A DNA stretch of 64,000 nucleotides from Taxillus chinensis. Lineage: Eukaryota > Streptophyta > Magnoliopsida > Santalales > Loranthaceae. The position numbers and the translations under genes are program-made. Position 1 is the stretch's first letter. Every line of letters starts with the position of its first letter. The stretch lies in assembly GCA_023512835.1 (NCBI GenBank), contig CM042088.1, positions 4,084,078 through 4,148,077 on the forward strand, written 5' to 3'. This document shows positions 1 to 10,929 of the stretch, one piece after another. The notes under the pieces are model-generated. The model had not been told where the DNA came from. It saw nothing but the letters and a program-made list of their open reading frames with translations, and searched no databases.

Positions 1-1833
1 GAACCCTAGAATTTGGGGAAAACCAATTTTGGGTTAGATCTAATGGTTTAGCATAAGATCTGTGGTTAAGAACTGTTTATTATCATTGTGGATATATGTT
101 TCTGTGATTTTGGGGTTGATTTATTGTGTTTTTCGTGAGGGTTGATAAGTCAACCATGGAAATCTGGAATTTTATACGTGTTTCTATTGTTTCTGCGCGA
201 TTTAGAGGCGTTCTAGACGCGTTTTGAGGTAGATATCGTAGTTTGTTGCGAGACAGGGGTGTTAGTGAGTGTCTGGGAGTTTCTGGGCGTGTTCCAGATG
301 AAGAACAGGCAAAAATGACGATAAACAGTACCCTAGGCGCGTTATTGGGTCGAACTAACGAAAATCCGAAGTTCTGGGTCGTAGTTCGTAGACCCATAGT
401 TCGTAGGTCGAAGGTTCATAGTTCATAGGGTCGTAGTTCGTAGACCCGTAGTTCGAAGGTTCGAAGGTTCGTAGTTCGTAGTTCGAAGGTTCGTAGTCCG
501 AAGGTCGAAGATCGAAGATCCGCTTCGAGTCTTCAAGGCGCGCTCCGCAGCTACGAGTCGCCGTTCCGCAGCTACGAGTCGCAGGTTCTGAGCTACGAGT
601 CGCAGCTCCTGCAATGTAACTGGACACTGGACAACATTGGACTGGATCTATTTACATTGTAACCTATACCCATCTACACATTTAAGTACTTAAGTTACTA
701 TGTAAATAATGAAATACCCCCCATTTGGATTCAAAGAAAAATACTAGAAAAATTAATTCCCACTCTTTCAGAATGTGAAAATTGAGATTTAGTGTAAAAT
801 CTCAGAAAAACCCAAAAGTTTGTAGTGGTGAATTTTTGGAAAGTGGGGTTAGACATCTTAGAAAAATCCCCAAAAGATCAGATTATCTTATTTATGATAT
901 GGGCACCTAATGCCGGGACTTTTGATTTCAAGAAAATAGCTGCTATGGGTACTTCCTTCATAAATCAAGGATTGAGGATTTACTTGTGAAAACTGACTAC
1001 AGTTCTAAAGGAAATATTGAGAATGACATGTCATACTAATGTTAGTATGTTGGTGTGAGATATTGGGGCATGGACTCCGTGACTTGTTTGGGTTCTCACC
1101 GTGATGCACTAATGGTGCTATATGGTTGACGTGGCAGGCATATGCACCGATAGCAGGCCTGTGTGGCGACTGTGGCCAGGCATATTGCACTGTGGACAAG
1201 CTAAGGCCTGAGTTGAGCCGTTGAGCACGTGGAGCTAGGGCTGAGTGCCCTGAGCTGGGATCCCATGGAGGATCGTAGACAAGTTGTCCTGTGTGGGCAG
1301 GCTGAGTCCTGATGTTTGTTTGCAGGCTGAGTCTGATGATTGTGCACACTACACGGTGCACGAGTACACTGAGCATATAGTATAGACTTATATGTGTTGC
1401 ATGATGTGGAGTTTTGGGGTCACCTACTGAGCTTGTCGCTCACCTCTACTTGTTGTTTACCCCTTTTCAGGTGTGACCCAAGACTAGTGGAGGACTTTCT
1501 TCCAGGAGGACGTGCCCACTACTCTGATGTATGATACAGTATTATATTCTGTATTGTTTTATGTGATATCCCGGAAATGGGGCCGTGGACAGTTGTATTT
1601 GCATACTATATGATGTGATGTCTGTATGACTGTTTGACTCATTATATGTATGATGATATATGGGAAAGTACAGGATTACCCTTGATGTATGACTGTACAG
1701 GGTTGCATATTTGAGACAGCACCCGCGGTGTAGTCTCCATTGGTGCTAGTCACCAACCCCTTGACCTATCGGGTGCGGGCAAGGGGAAGTCATGTACTTG
1801 GTTCCAGGTTCCCTGGAATTCGGGGGCGTGGCA
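1..1833 (+). repeat. Partial gypsy-type LTR, family G, cut by the window edge
   Basis: The segment aligns by eye with the complete solo LTR at 36770-38813: shared blocks include the stretch around 700-1000 (identical to about 37780-38010 apart from scattered changes) and the end, ...GGGGGCGTGGCA at 1821-1833. In G copies that end is GTGACA, so the terminal CA is kept. No primer-binding site follows, so this is a solo or 3' LTR. Bases 335-640 hold a block of TTCGTAG/TTCGAAGG repeats that replaces an unrelated block in the 36770 copy. The LTR orientation (TGTAAG start, GTGACA end) is that usual for Del/Tekay chromoviruses, which is an inference. Short ORFs here are not coding. Confidence 0.8.
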
Positions 1834-2620
1834 GATTAGCACATATTTGTGTTTTTCACAGTGCAACAATGTTGTCATTGTTGTCAACAACATATTCTAT
1901 AACAAGCATCAACAACAACCTTGTGTGTATAAGATTGAAGAACTTCGTAGGGTGATCCTTGTGTGATCCCACGGAGGGGGTTTAATCCTTACACTCCATG
2001 TGGCTACAGTGCTAAGAATGCTACTCCATGACAGCAGGTTGAAGAGTCAAAAATCTGAACATCAGAAACGGGTTAGAGATTCAAAGAGTTGAGGGTCAGC
2101 TCTGTGAGTTGAAGATCCAAATGCCAGAGTCTTGGGTTACAGATTTACGAGTCAAAGATTTAGGTCGAAGATTCAAAGGATCAAAGATAGACTCGAAGGG
2201 TCAATGCCTCGAACAGTTAGACTAAGGATCAAAGACAGACCCAAAAGGGTTGAAGCCTCAGACATTCAGTGAGTTCAACATCAAAGTGCCGCTTCAAGAA
2301 AGACGTGTCTTCGAGTCAAGTAGAAAAGAAGTTGACTCAAAGTAAGATGTATCTTCGAGGCAAGTGACTTCAAATTTCTAGGGCAAGGGTTGGTGAACCA
2401 AACACGAACAGAGAGGTGGAGAGATCTTTCATGTAATAGAGGTGAATACCTCATTGTATTTGATATAGTGGATTAATTTCAGTGCGGTTAATATCCTCAC
2501 CACCCGTGAAATAGATTACATTGCCTGGACCACATACATCATGTCTTTTTTGTGTTTACTATCTGTTACACCACACTCCACACTAGATCCACTCTAAAAT
2601 CTTGTGATTCAACTAAGCAC
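1834..2620 (+). repeat. Degenerate copia LTR remnant (A/B family), plus orientation
   Basis: The start (TTGTCATTGTTGTCAACA near 1872) resembles the reverse complement of the element A LTR end at 41401-41440. Bases 2040-2360 have the same GAGTCAAAGA/TCGAAG word style. Bases 2440-2570 (TAGTGGATT..., CTCACCACC, AGATTACATTG) match the reverse complement of 15320-15440 in the element B LTR. The right edge is not clear. No coding sequence. Confidence 0.5.
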
Positions 2621-3350
2621 CAAAACATAATTGAAAAAGCACTCTTGATAACAAGCAACTAGTAAGGTTTATTTATGTTCATTAAGGAGTAGCATAGGAA
2701 AATGTCAAGGTTGTTGCCTGGAACGGATATCACTGCCTATGTTAATCAAAGTCTTAGCAGATTTGTAAGATAAATGTGAGCATATGTTGATAAGTTGTGA
2801 ACCGAACCCTAGATCTAACTTGTGAAAAAGTAAATTTAGTTGGGAGAAAAAGATTTTAAGAATTATATACTAGATTTATTTCCTCTCCCTTCTATGTAAT
2901 ACATGTTGACCTGCGATTCTGTCTGAGATTATCGAGAACTTCAATTTGCAAATAAGCTAGAGAAAAATATAAATGAAATCAACCCAAAAATATCTTTATC
3001 TATAACAATATTCCTATCGATATCTTTAATCTCTCCAATATATCTTAATTTAAATTTAGTTATTCATTTAATTATTTTATTTTAGTCATTTGATTTATTT
3101 ATTTTATTTAACTAAAACTTAAATTGATTTTCTAAACATATCAATTTTAACGCTTGTATGTTTAGTCATGATATTTTCTGTTTTTATTTTTAAAATATAA
3201 TAGATGTTTTAACAAAATTAAAAATTAAAAATAATATAAGTTTATTTTTAATTTTAGTTATTAAAAAATAAAAATAATATTTTATTACTTTCATTTTATA
3301 TTTTTTATACTAAAAAACAAACGAAAAAGTCAAAACATACGTCATTCTCC
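2620..3350. other. AT-rich intergenic DNA
   Basis: Very AT-rich sequence, especially 2990-3320, with no ORF, terminal repeat or other structure I can support. It could serve as the upstream region of the gene-like segment that follows, but nothing shows this. Confidence 0.5.
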
Positions 3351-4020
3351 TTTGAGAATATATACACTGTGAATATCAGCTCGTGATCCTCATTCCCACC
3401 CCTCTCTCTCTCCCTCAAAGTCCCACCATACTGGGCGATGTGCCACCGAACCCATCTCATCTTAGTCGAGCCCTTTCGACCCGAACCCTTGCCATAGCCC
3501 GCGACCAGCCATGGTCGAACCTCGCCCCGATCTCTCTCTTCCTCACCATTATGTCAACGCCCTTCTTCCTCAATTCAAGTGGCTGGGAAAAAAGCCACAT
3601 TCTTCCATCGGCTTTTGGGACGGTCATCGTCCCCTTCCTCTCTGAATCCCTAGCCACACTCACCCGAAGCACCCCCACGATCTGTCTCCACCCTCGTTCC
3701 TTCCCTCTCAAAGGGAAATGCCCCCCCCTCCCCAATATAAACACTAAAAAAGGGGGAGACGATCTCCAGTAGGTCCTCCAGTCAGCTGCCACGTGTGTAA
3801 AGGAATCCAGCGCCACCTTGAAGATTATAGCTGCTGCTCCAGTGTTCCAGTGTCCAAGTAAAGGGGAGAAGAAGTCCACTAAGGAAGATCACGGTTACCG
3901 GATGACTGTCACTCGAGGAGTCTGGAAGGAGGCCAGGAAAGGTGTTTGGGTTGCTTGGAAGTCGAGGAAAGGTTGCCTCTTTTGGGTTTTAGTTGAATCT
4001 ATGTTGGTTTGATGTTTCTT
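3350..4020. other. GC-richer gene-like segment with TATA-like motif, no identified product
   Basis: An AT-rich flank gives way to a TATA-like ATATATACA at 3358-3366, then a CT-rich leader at 3395-3420 and about 600 bp of balanced composition. A plus-strand ORF (3383-3772, 129 codons) and an overlapping minus-strand ORF (3457-3879, 140 codons) are both open; neither resembles a protein I know. A second plus-strand ORF, 3818-4012, is rich in Lys and Trp. This could be the first exon or UTR of a decayed gene, or a captured fragment in a transposon. I cannot choose a strand with confidence. Confidence 0.3.
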
Positions 4021-7000
4021 TTGTTGATATTTATTTCTCAATGACGATGATAGGCATGTATGTTTGCTTTGTTGATCTCTAGTAAAGCTTTTGTTCATGG
4101 TTTGATAGGTTCGTAAGTTTGCTATGAGGATTTTGGTTGTGAGTTTTATGGCTTGCCGGAAGTGATATGTTGAGGAGTTGATCTTGGTTATGAGTTCTGT
4201 TTTGGTTGTGTGTTTTTCTTTTTCTTGGCTTATCTTTAGAATATCTTAGAAGATCTATTCTGTATGACCTCTCTGGCCATGGATGGCCAAGATTGAGGAG
4301 AGTTTGGAAGTTCTGTAGCCAGTGTTTGACACTGCTTAGGCGTTTCTTGATTATTTGAACGCTTTGGCCACGGTTATTCATTTCGATGCTAGTTTGGTTT
4401 CTTTTCTGTCTCTTAAGATCTCTCTTACTGTGCTCTCTTAGCTATAGATGTTTTGAGGTTGGTTTGGTTTTGAACTCTACTTCATTTTTGAGTACCGGCC
4501 GTTTTGATGTCCTCTGCTTTCGTTTTATCTGTTTGATGTTTTGTGAAATCAATCATATTTGACTCCATCTCTGAACTTAAAATAGTTTTGACACCCTTTT
4601 GTGGTCTAAATCTCCCTTTTAAACCAATTTTTATTATTGATTTCGTGTTCTGACAAGTGTCATGCCTCTGTTTTGACTAGTGATATTTCTCACTACTGCG
4701 TTGAAAACTGTTTTGACTAGTGATATTTCCCAATATAATTTTTGTACCGTTTGGTATGAGTTTTTGAATATAATTTTAATTAAAGTTGCAATTGAAATCC
4801 GATTTGAGTTGATGATTAAGGTAAAAAATCTGTTTAGTACATTATTTTCAAAAGTAAATTTACGGTTGGCACACTGAATTGAAATTAGGTTTTCCATTGT
4901 GGCAACTAGACACACTCGGCGTGTTAGTCAAGTTCAATATTGTACCACTTAATATTTGTTCTTTTATTCGAGATGTCATGTTGTCAAATACTTTATTTAT
5001 CAATCAATTAACTTATAATATTTAAATTTATGTTTGATATGTATTTCTTTCATGCTTGATATGAAGGATATTGAGTATTTAGCATTTTGAGTACTTTATT
5101 GATTGAGTAACTAACTTGTAATATTTAAATTCTTGCCTCATATGTATTCTTTTAGTTGGTTGATATATAAGATATCAAGCTCCTATTGTTCAATATGCAA
5201 CATTTCGAGCTGATGAACTGTTGAGTATTAGGGTTACTGGATAACTTATTGGCATAATAATGAGTTCGGTTTTCAAATCGATAGCTGTATTCTAAAATAG
5301 CCTCCTATCTGTTTTTAAAGACCTGATGCCACCAAAACGATTTTGCAAAATGATATACTATTTATTTTGCAAATTGGTATACCAAACCGTTTGAGTTTTT
5401 ACTTGGTATCTAACACTTTTACCCTTTGATTGGTATGATAGGGAAAATGGGTGGAAAAATGTTTGGTAGAAAGAGTGGAAAGAAAAGATATGAAAAGAAA
5501 TAGGTTGGATTTTTTTTCATATGCTTGTTTGGTCGATAAAATAGAATTATTTTAAAAAATAATAAATTTAAATATTTTTAAATTTTATATAAGCGGTGTA
5601 AATTTATTTTAGTTTATAATTTTTTAAAATAATATTATTTTTAAAAATAATATGATAACTAACATACCGTTAATTTTCAAAAATAAAATTGCAATTAGTT
5701 CCAACTGTTTTAACGAATGGAAGGCACTGTTGTTTTAACTGTTAATTTTCGATATTTCCCTCGCTTTTGACCACTGTTTTAACGAATGAAAGGCACATTG
5801 GCTACTTTTCTCTACTTTTTGGCCTTACACTACCCTGTCGATTTTATTGTGAGATTCTTTTGTTTTTCAGGGTTCTTCGTTGTCATTTTGTTTTTTGTTT
5901 CACTTTTTGGTTATCATAGGCCCTCCCTTGTATAGCTTCTTTTGGTTGTAATAATGTCCTTAGGGAGACATCCATATAAATGTAATTCGTCTAAAAAACA
6001 AAATGTGGAAAAAAGTGTGGGTGAGGGAGAGCTCTGGAAAAAAAACACAAAAAAAGGTTTTCAAAAATCAAACAAAAAAAATGTTTTTAAAAATAAAATA
6101 AAATAAAATAAAATTTATTTTTAAAAATAAGGGTATTTATGCTTGACTTTTCATAACAAGAAAAGGCTTTTTCCTTTAGGTTTTCTTTTCTCTAAAAATA
6201 AAGTTTAAATTGTTTTCCTTAGTTATTTTCTTTTAAATATTTTTTTGCTTTTAGGTTTCTTTGGTTTTAAGCATTTTTCATAAAACATAACTTAGGCTCC
6301 TTCGGATTGCCTCTTTAGCCTTTTTCTTTTGCAATAGCTTTTTCAAATAAATCTATGATATTCACATAGACCTTTAGGAGTGAAAGGGAAATTCACTAAA
6401 TAACTTGGATTCCTAGGATCTTCCCTTAGACCTTAAGAATAAAATAAATTTATTCAACTTCAATAAAAAAATATAGAAAAAATAAAAAATAGGATTTCCT
6501 TCTTGGCCTTCAATGGCTCTAAATCAAACATTCATAAATAATTTAAAAATTACAAACCCATGGGACGTCTTACTATTTAAGCCGTTAAATGGGAAAGTTT
6601 CTACATACCTATCCTATGATGGCTTGGACCCACAGCAAAGGAGTCCAAAGGGCATGGTGGAGACTACTCTTCCCTAAGTTTAAATTGTGTTCTACCATGA
6701 GCCATGAACTCTATATTCATAGGAAAACAAAGCAGACAGCTTTAGACAAATGAAACCAAGTAAGTAATAAAACAAGTAGAAATCTTCAAATTTCTAAAAT
6801 AGGTACCAAAAGGGTGTTGTGGAGATGATAATCTTTTCCCACATGTAATCAACTCATGAACTCGTCCCTAGTAATGTAGATCACAGTTTTGCCTACTCAA
6901 AGTTGATTAGTGACAAATTGCATCCCAGGACATTTGGTGACTACTTTATTTTTCATTATATTTGGGTTGAGTTTGGGACTATAACCCTAAAAGCAAGCCC

Positions 7001-7223
7001 GATCAAAATCCGTTGATGACACTAAGGTTCTTTTAAATTCTCAAATTCCACCTAACCTATGCATGATTAATCCAATAAGAGGGTTTAAAATGATAATAAA
7101 ACCTACTTGGAGTTGTTTTTGTGGATTAAATGAGACAAAATTCCTAAGTCACCATCTTCACCATCCTCCTCTTGCGTAGAATGAACAATACAAGTGATAT
7201 GATCATTCCTCCTAGTCACAATA
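4020..7223. other. Unassigned AT-rich region, probably old repeat debris
   Basis: No ORF of credible length or recognisable protein. 4560-5800 is AT-rich with T-runs. 5860-6000 looks like a transcript 3' end (TATAAATG... followed by an A-rich run) but shows no duplication. 6089-6114 is an (AAAAT)n microsatellite. 6340-7220 has phrases usual in decayed gypsy LTRs (AAAGGGTGTTGTGGAGATGA near 6810), but no ends are visible. Confidence 0.4.
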
Positions 7224-7648
7224 TGTCACGCCACGAAATTTCAAAAAACCCATAACCAGAAATGTGACTTTCTCTTGCCCATACCCAAAGGGTCAAGGAG
7301 TTGATGACAATCATCTAAAGAGACTACACCGCAGTGCTATTTCAAACATACAATATTATATAATCATACATCAAGGATAATCTTGTACATTCCTATAACA
7401 TTATCATACAACATGTAAGCAACAATCTATACATATTAAATCCATATAACTTTCCACGGACCCATGTCCGAGATCAAGCAAATAGTACAAATATAGTATA
7501 GAATAGTACATCAATGGGGTAGGAAGTGTCCTCTTGTAAGGAAAAGCCTCCCTTAATCTCTAGTAGCACCTGAAAGGCAACAATAAAGTAGGGTGAGCTA
7601 TAAGCTCAGTAAGTAACTCATAATTCCACATTATCCTACTATGCAAGG
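7224..7648 (-). repeat. Truncated family G LTR, minus orientation
   Basis: It begins TGTCACGCCACG at 7224, the inverted end of family G. 7255-7350 aligns with the reverse complement of about 1690-1800 (GGTCAAGG..., GACTACACCGC). It breaks off at 7648, where a copia LTR begins. The rest of this G LTR is not found on the far side of element B, so it was lost or lies in the unassigned debris. Confidence 0.65.
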
Positions 7649-8198
7649 TGATATTCCCAAGACCCAAACAAGATCGTACAAGTATATGCGTGTATATACA
7701 AAAAGAGGGGTGAATCTGTATACTTAAAACTAATTTCATTAATTTTAAGGAGTAGGTTACTTATCAAAGATATTTCTACAGATGCGGTTATTGTTTGGGT
7801 GTTAACTTAGTATCTTGTGCAAGATTAAGTTAACAACAGGTATGTATAGGAAATAAAAGACAAAAACACATGATCTACATGGCTTGATCAATGTGATCTA
7901 CTCCACGATGGAGAGGGTGTACCTACACCGAGTGTAATCCACTATATGTTTTTAATACAATAGGGACTTGCTCTTTTTACAATAGGATTAACTTTCTTCT
8001 TTATTAAATGAAAATACAAAAAGGTATTACTTCAGTACTCACTCACTGTGATAAACTGTCTAGCGTAATCTACTCCTGTGTGTTTAACTGTTTGCACTTC
8101 TTGACCTTCTACCACTCTTTTGTCAAACTCGTTATCTGTTCGTTTAACGTATGAGGTATGAGGCTAGATGAACTCACAGTTATCTTTCTCTCTCTATC
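7649..8198 (-). repeat. Copia element B 3' LTR, truncated
   Basis: It starts TGATATTCCCAAGA, as do the LTRs at 15093, 15635, 40174 and 60390, and aligns along its length with 15093-15634. The element reads on the minus strand, so this end is its 3' LTR. It stops at 8198 in a CT-rich run, where a different LTR begins, and the remaining two thirds are missing. Confidence 0.75.
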
Positions 8199-8502
8199 TG
8201 TGAAGACCCGTACCTGTGTGAAGTTGAAAGGTAGCCCCAAATAGAGTTGGAAATATCTATTCGGTAGCGTGGATTTAGCGTGAGTATTTTGAGTTATTAT
8301 TATTATTATTAATATGATTATTTTAATATTTTGAGTTGGTTACTATATATTATTATTGATCAAATTATTTTAATATTTTGAGTTATTATTATTATTATTA
8401 TAATATTAATAATATTAATATAGTTATTTGAGTATTTTGAGTTAATATTATTATAATAATTAATGTTATAACTACTATTATTATTGATGTAATTATTGAG
8501 GC

Positions 8503-8545
<43 letters not shown>

Positions 8546-8774
8546 TGCTAGGTCTCTAACCTCCTGTGAAGAGTCCTAAAGAACAATCCCGCATTGGTCA
8601 GGGCAAACATTGAGGTAATCCTAATGAGAAGGTCATGTGCATTTTGTCACAATGCGTTTTAACAAGTTGCGGCCAATTAGAAACAAATCCGTGTAAGTTG
8701 TGGCCCATGGGTGGGCACGCGAGTGTCAAAACGGACAATATTGTGATAGTGAGGACCCTGGCCGAGGTCCAACA
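8199..8774 (+). repeat. Foreign LTR fragment with adjacent primer-binding site
   Basis: The sequence runs from TGTGAAGACCCGTACC to GAGGTCCAACA and is followed at 8777-8790 by TGGTATCAGAGCCA, the classic initiator tRNA-Met primer site. It is therefore the 5' LTR end of a plus-strand element. Only about 60 bases of its interior remain before copia B coding sequence resumes near 8848. The words before the end (CCCGCATTGG, ACGGACAATATTGTGATAGTG) are common at LTR ends of small TRIM-like or LARD elements. 8287-8545 is an imperfect (ATT)n microsatellite inside it. Confidence 0.65.
8287..8545. repeat. (ATT)n trinucleotide-rich tract
   Basis: Imperfect TTA/ATT repeats broken by TGAGTATTTTGAG-like units, with a purer run at 8503-8545. 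It lies inside the foreign LTR fragment and is likely length-variable. Confidence 0.8.
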
Positions 8775-8776
8775 AG

Positions 8777-8790
8777 TGGTATCAGAGCCA
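8777..8790 (+). promoter_or_regulatory. Retrotransposon primer-binding site (tRNA-Met type)
   Basis: TGGTATCAGAGCCA lies two bases after the LTR end CCAACA at 8774. It primes minus-strand DNA synthesis in LTR retrotransposons. It is on the plus strand, opposite to surrounding element B, which proves that it comes from another element. Confidence 0.75.
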
Positions 8791-8847
8791 GGTCCTCTAG
8801 GCCGGTGGTGGGATTGTGGAGGAGACTCCCATCTTCATTCAATTTGT

Positions 8848-9320
8848 TTTTGAACACCCACTTTGTCTAGATAACAGTTTTTTTCTTTGGTCTAGGAACC
8901 AACTCCCATATCGTATTTTTCTCAATTTGATCCAGTTCTTCATTCATTGTAGTGACCTACGCTTTATCTTTTACTGCTTCTCCTATCGTTTTTGGTTCTA
9001 TTTGAGAGAGCAATGCAATAGCTTTTGTGAATTTTCTTCTGGTGGTAACACATGCTTTTAGATCACCAATAATATGATCTTTGTTATGCACATTGGACCA
9101 CGTCCTCTTGGTTCTCTTACTTGAATCTTCTCCAGGATTAGACTCATCATTTTCTTCTTCATCAGACTTCTCTAAGTATGTGTCCTCATTTTTCTTATCC
9201 TTTCCATGCTCGGACTCTTCATCTTTCTAAGGTTCCTCTTCTTCAAATTCTGGGTCCTCATATTTATTCATGTTTTTCTTCTAGTTCTCATCAACTTTAA
9301 CTTCACTAGAAGTTATGACT
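8848..9320 (-). pseudogene. Copia RT N-terminal edge and integrase-RT linker remnant (B)
   Basis: The minus-strand reading gives the WELVPRPK and TKWVF-type motifs at the start of RVT_2, matching element A at 42966-43080. Upstream in the protein is the acidic Glu/Asp/Lys-rich linker usual between integrase and RT. The RT active site, RNase H and polypurine tract are missing, so B could not move on its own. Confidence 0.7.
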
Positions 9321-9559
9321 TTTTCAAGTCTTGGAAGATACTTTATATCCCTTTTTCTGATATAAATACCCAATAAATGTTCCTTCCTCAAATTTAGCAT
9401 GAAACTTTCCTCTTCCTTGCTCCTTTATCTTCACAAAGCAAGGGCTTCCGAAGATTCTAAAGTATTGGCTATTGACTTCTTTCCACACTATAGTTCATAA
9501 GATGTGCAATCTGTTCTTAACCTTAGTGTGACCCTGTTCAATAAATGTACTACCATTCT

Positions 9560-10060
9560 TGTTGCCTCTGTCCAAAATCTTGTATGAAGATTAGCTTCTA
9601 GTAGTAGGGTTCTGCTCATTTTAATGACAGCCTTATTCTTCCTTTCAACAACCCCATTTTGCTGCGGAGTTCTTGCTGCTGATAATTAATGTTGAATCCC
9701 ATATTTGTTCAAATATTTTTTAAAGGCTTCATTCGTAAATTCAGTACCCTAAACAGATCTCAAAACCTTGATTCTACGATTACTATCGTTTTCAGCCATT
9801 CTTCTATACTTCTTGAAGCACTTCAAAGCTTCTATCATGTGCTTTAAGTACATGATACAAGTTCTTCTGGTGAAATCATCTACAAATAGAATAAAATATC
9901 TTTTACCGTTAAGTCCCTTGTTCCTCACGAGTCCACACAAGTCAGTATGCACAATATCCAGAGTTACTTCTGAGTTGTATTCTTTCACCTCATAATAAAA
10001 TCTAGTTTGTTTTCCATGTTGGCATGTTGAGCAGACATGCTCTCTACCTCTTTTAATGTC
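9560..10060 (-). pseudogene. Copia integrase core remnant (B)
   Basis: The minus-strand reading shows HTDLCG (first catalytic Asp), FVDDFTRR, a decayed RSDQGTEF (reads RSV then stop) and TPQQNGVVERKN (catalytic Glu). Integrase joins element cDNA to host DNA. The second catalytic Asp is lost here. The matching region in element A is 56182-56631. Confidence 0.8.
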
Positions 10061-10900
10061 TGGGATATCGATGATGGCCTTGCCGTTTATAAGCCATCTT
10101 ATATTCTTCGATTAAGACGTCCTAGTTGTCTGTCCAGAGTTCATTTTCTTTAACCTTTGTTATCTAATAACTTTGGGTCTTGGTATCATCAATTACATAC
10201 AAGTCCTCATTTGTCCTTCTTCCAATTGCTACTATGTTGCCATTTTCTCTCTTAACTTGGCAACCAGTTTTAGTAAAGGTCACTTCATCACCTGCATCAC
10301 ATAGTTGACTGACGAATGCTAAATTATACTTTAAACCTTTTACATGCAGTACATCTTTCAGTTTACTCTTTCCTCATTTGGCAGTTCCTAGCCCCTTAAT
10401 CTTTAATGAACTATCATTGCCAAATCTTACTTTGCCAGATTTATCCTTTTTCACATCTGACAACTTATTTAGGTCAACCACTATCAAGGATCCACTGTCT
10501 ATCCTTGATATCAGCTTTCAACACAATCTCAGCAATATGAACTACTTCCTTCCCTTTAGCAATGTAGACTTGTTTTACTTTAGACTTAAAGCACTCTTCT
10601 TGTTTTACTTTAGACTTGAAGCACTCCCCTTGAGGTTTAGGCTTCACAGTCTTCTGAGATGCTAATTCTTTATTTCTGTCTTAAACCTTCATAGTGCCCT
10701 TCTTCTTATTCAACTCAGGAATAAGTACACTTCTTGTACTATGATGTTTACTGCCATACTTATGACAAACTTCCAAATCTGCAAAAATAGCAAATTTATT
10801 GTTCGTGGAAATAGGCTTTGGTTTCTACTAGCATGACTTCTCATCATGTCCTTGCTTCTAACAGTAGTTGCAGAAACTTTTGGATAGTTTCTTTCTATTA
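10060..10900 (-). pseudogene. GAG-pre-integrase/protease-region remnant (B)
   Basis: The minus-strand reading has the CSTCQHGKQTR motif of the pre-integrase zinc-binding domain near 10030, then upstream LKDVLHVKGLKYNLAFVSQL around 10300-10370, a standard copia phrase between protease and integrase. A CCHC-like finger (C-x2-C-x4-H-x4-C) lies near 10850. Element A has lost this block. Confidence 0.7.
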
Positions 10901-10924
10901 ATCTTGTACAAGTTCCTTTGAGAT

Positions 10925-10929
10925 GGCTT
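10925..10929. repeat. Target-site duplication GGCTT (left)
   Basis: GGCTT at 10925-10929 is repeated at 12959-12963. Comparison with the uninterrupted paralogue in copia D (39700-39780) shows a single copy there in related sequence, which fixes the ends of the inserted LTR. Confidence 0.8.

Noticed and set aside
3457..3879. 140-codon minus-strand ORF as a real protein
   Set aside because: It overlaps an equally open plus-strand ORF, has no recognised motif and no upstream promoter on that strand.
5860..6010. 3' end of a LINE or SINE
   Set aside because: A transcript-end-like phrase and A-rich run are present, but no coding remnant, no clear poly(A) tail and no duplication.
8777..8790. tRNA gene near the tRNA-Met-like sequence (also at 15083, 32621, 60378)
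   Set aside because: Only the 12-18 bases of the primer-binding site are present; no cloverleaf arms.
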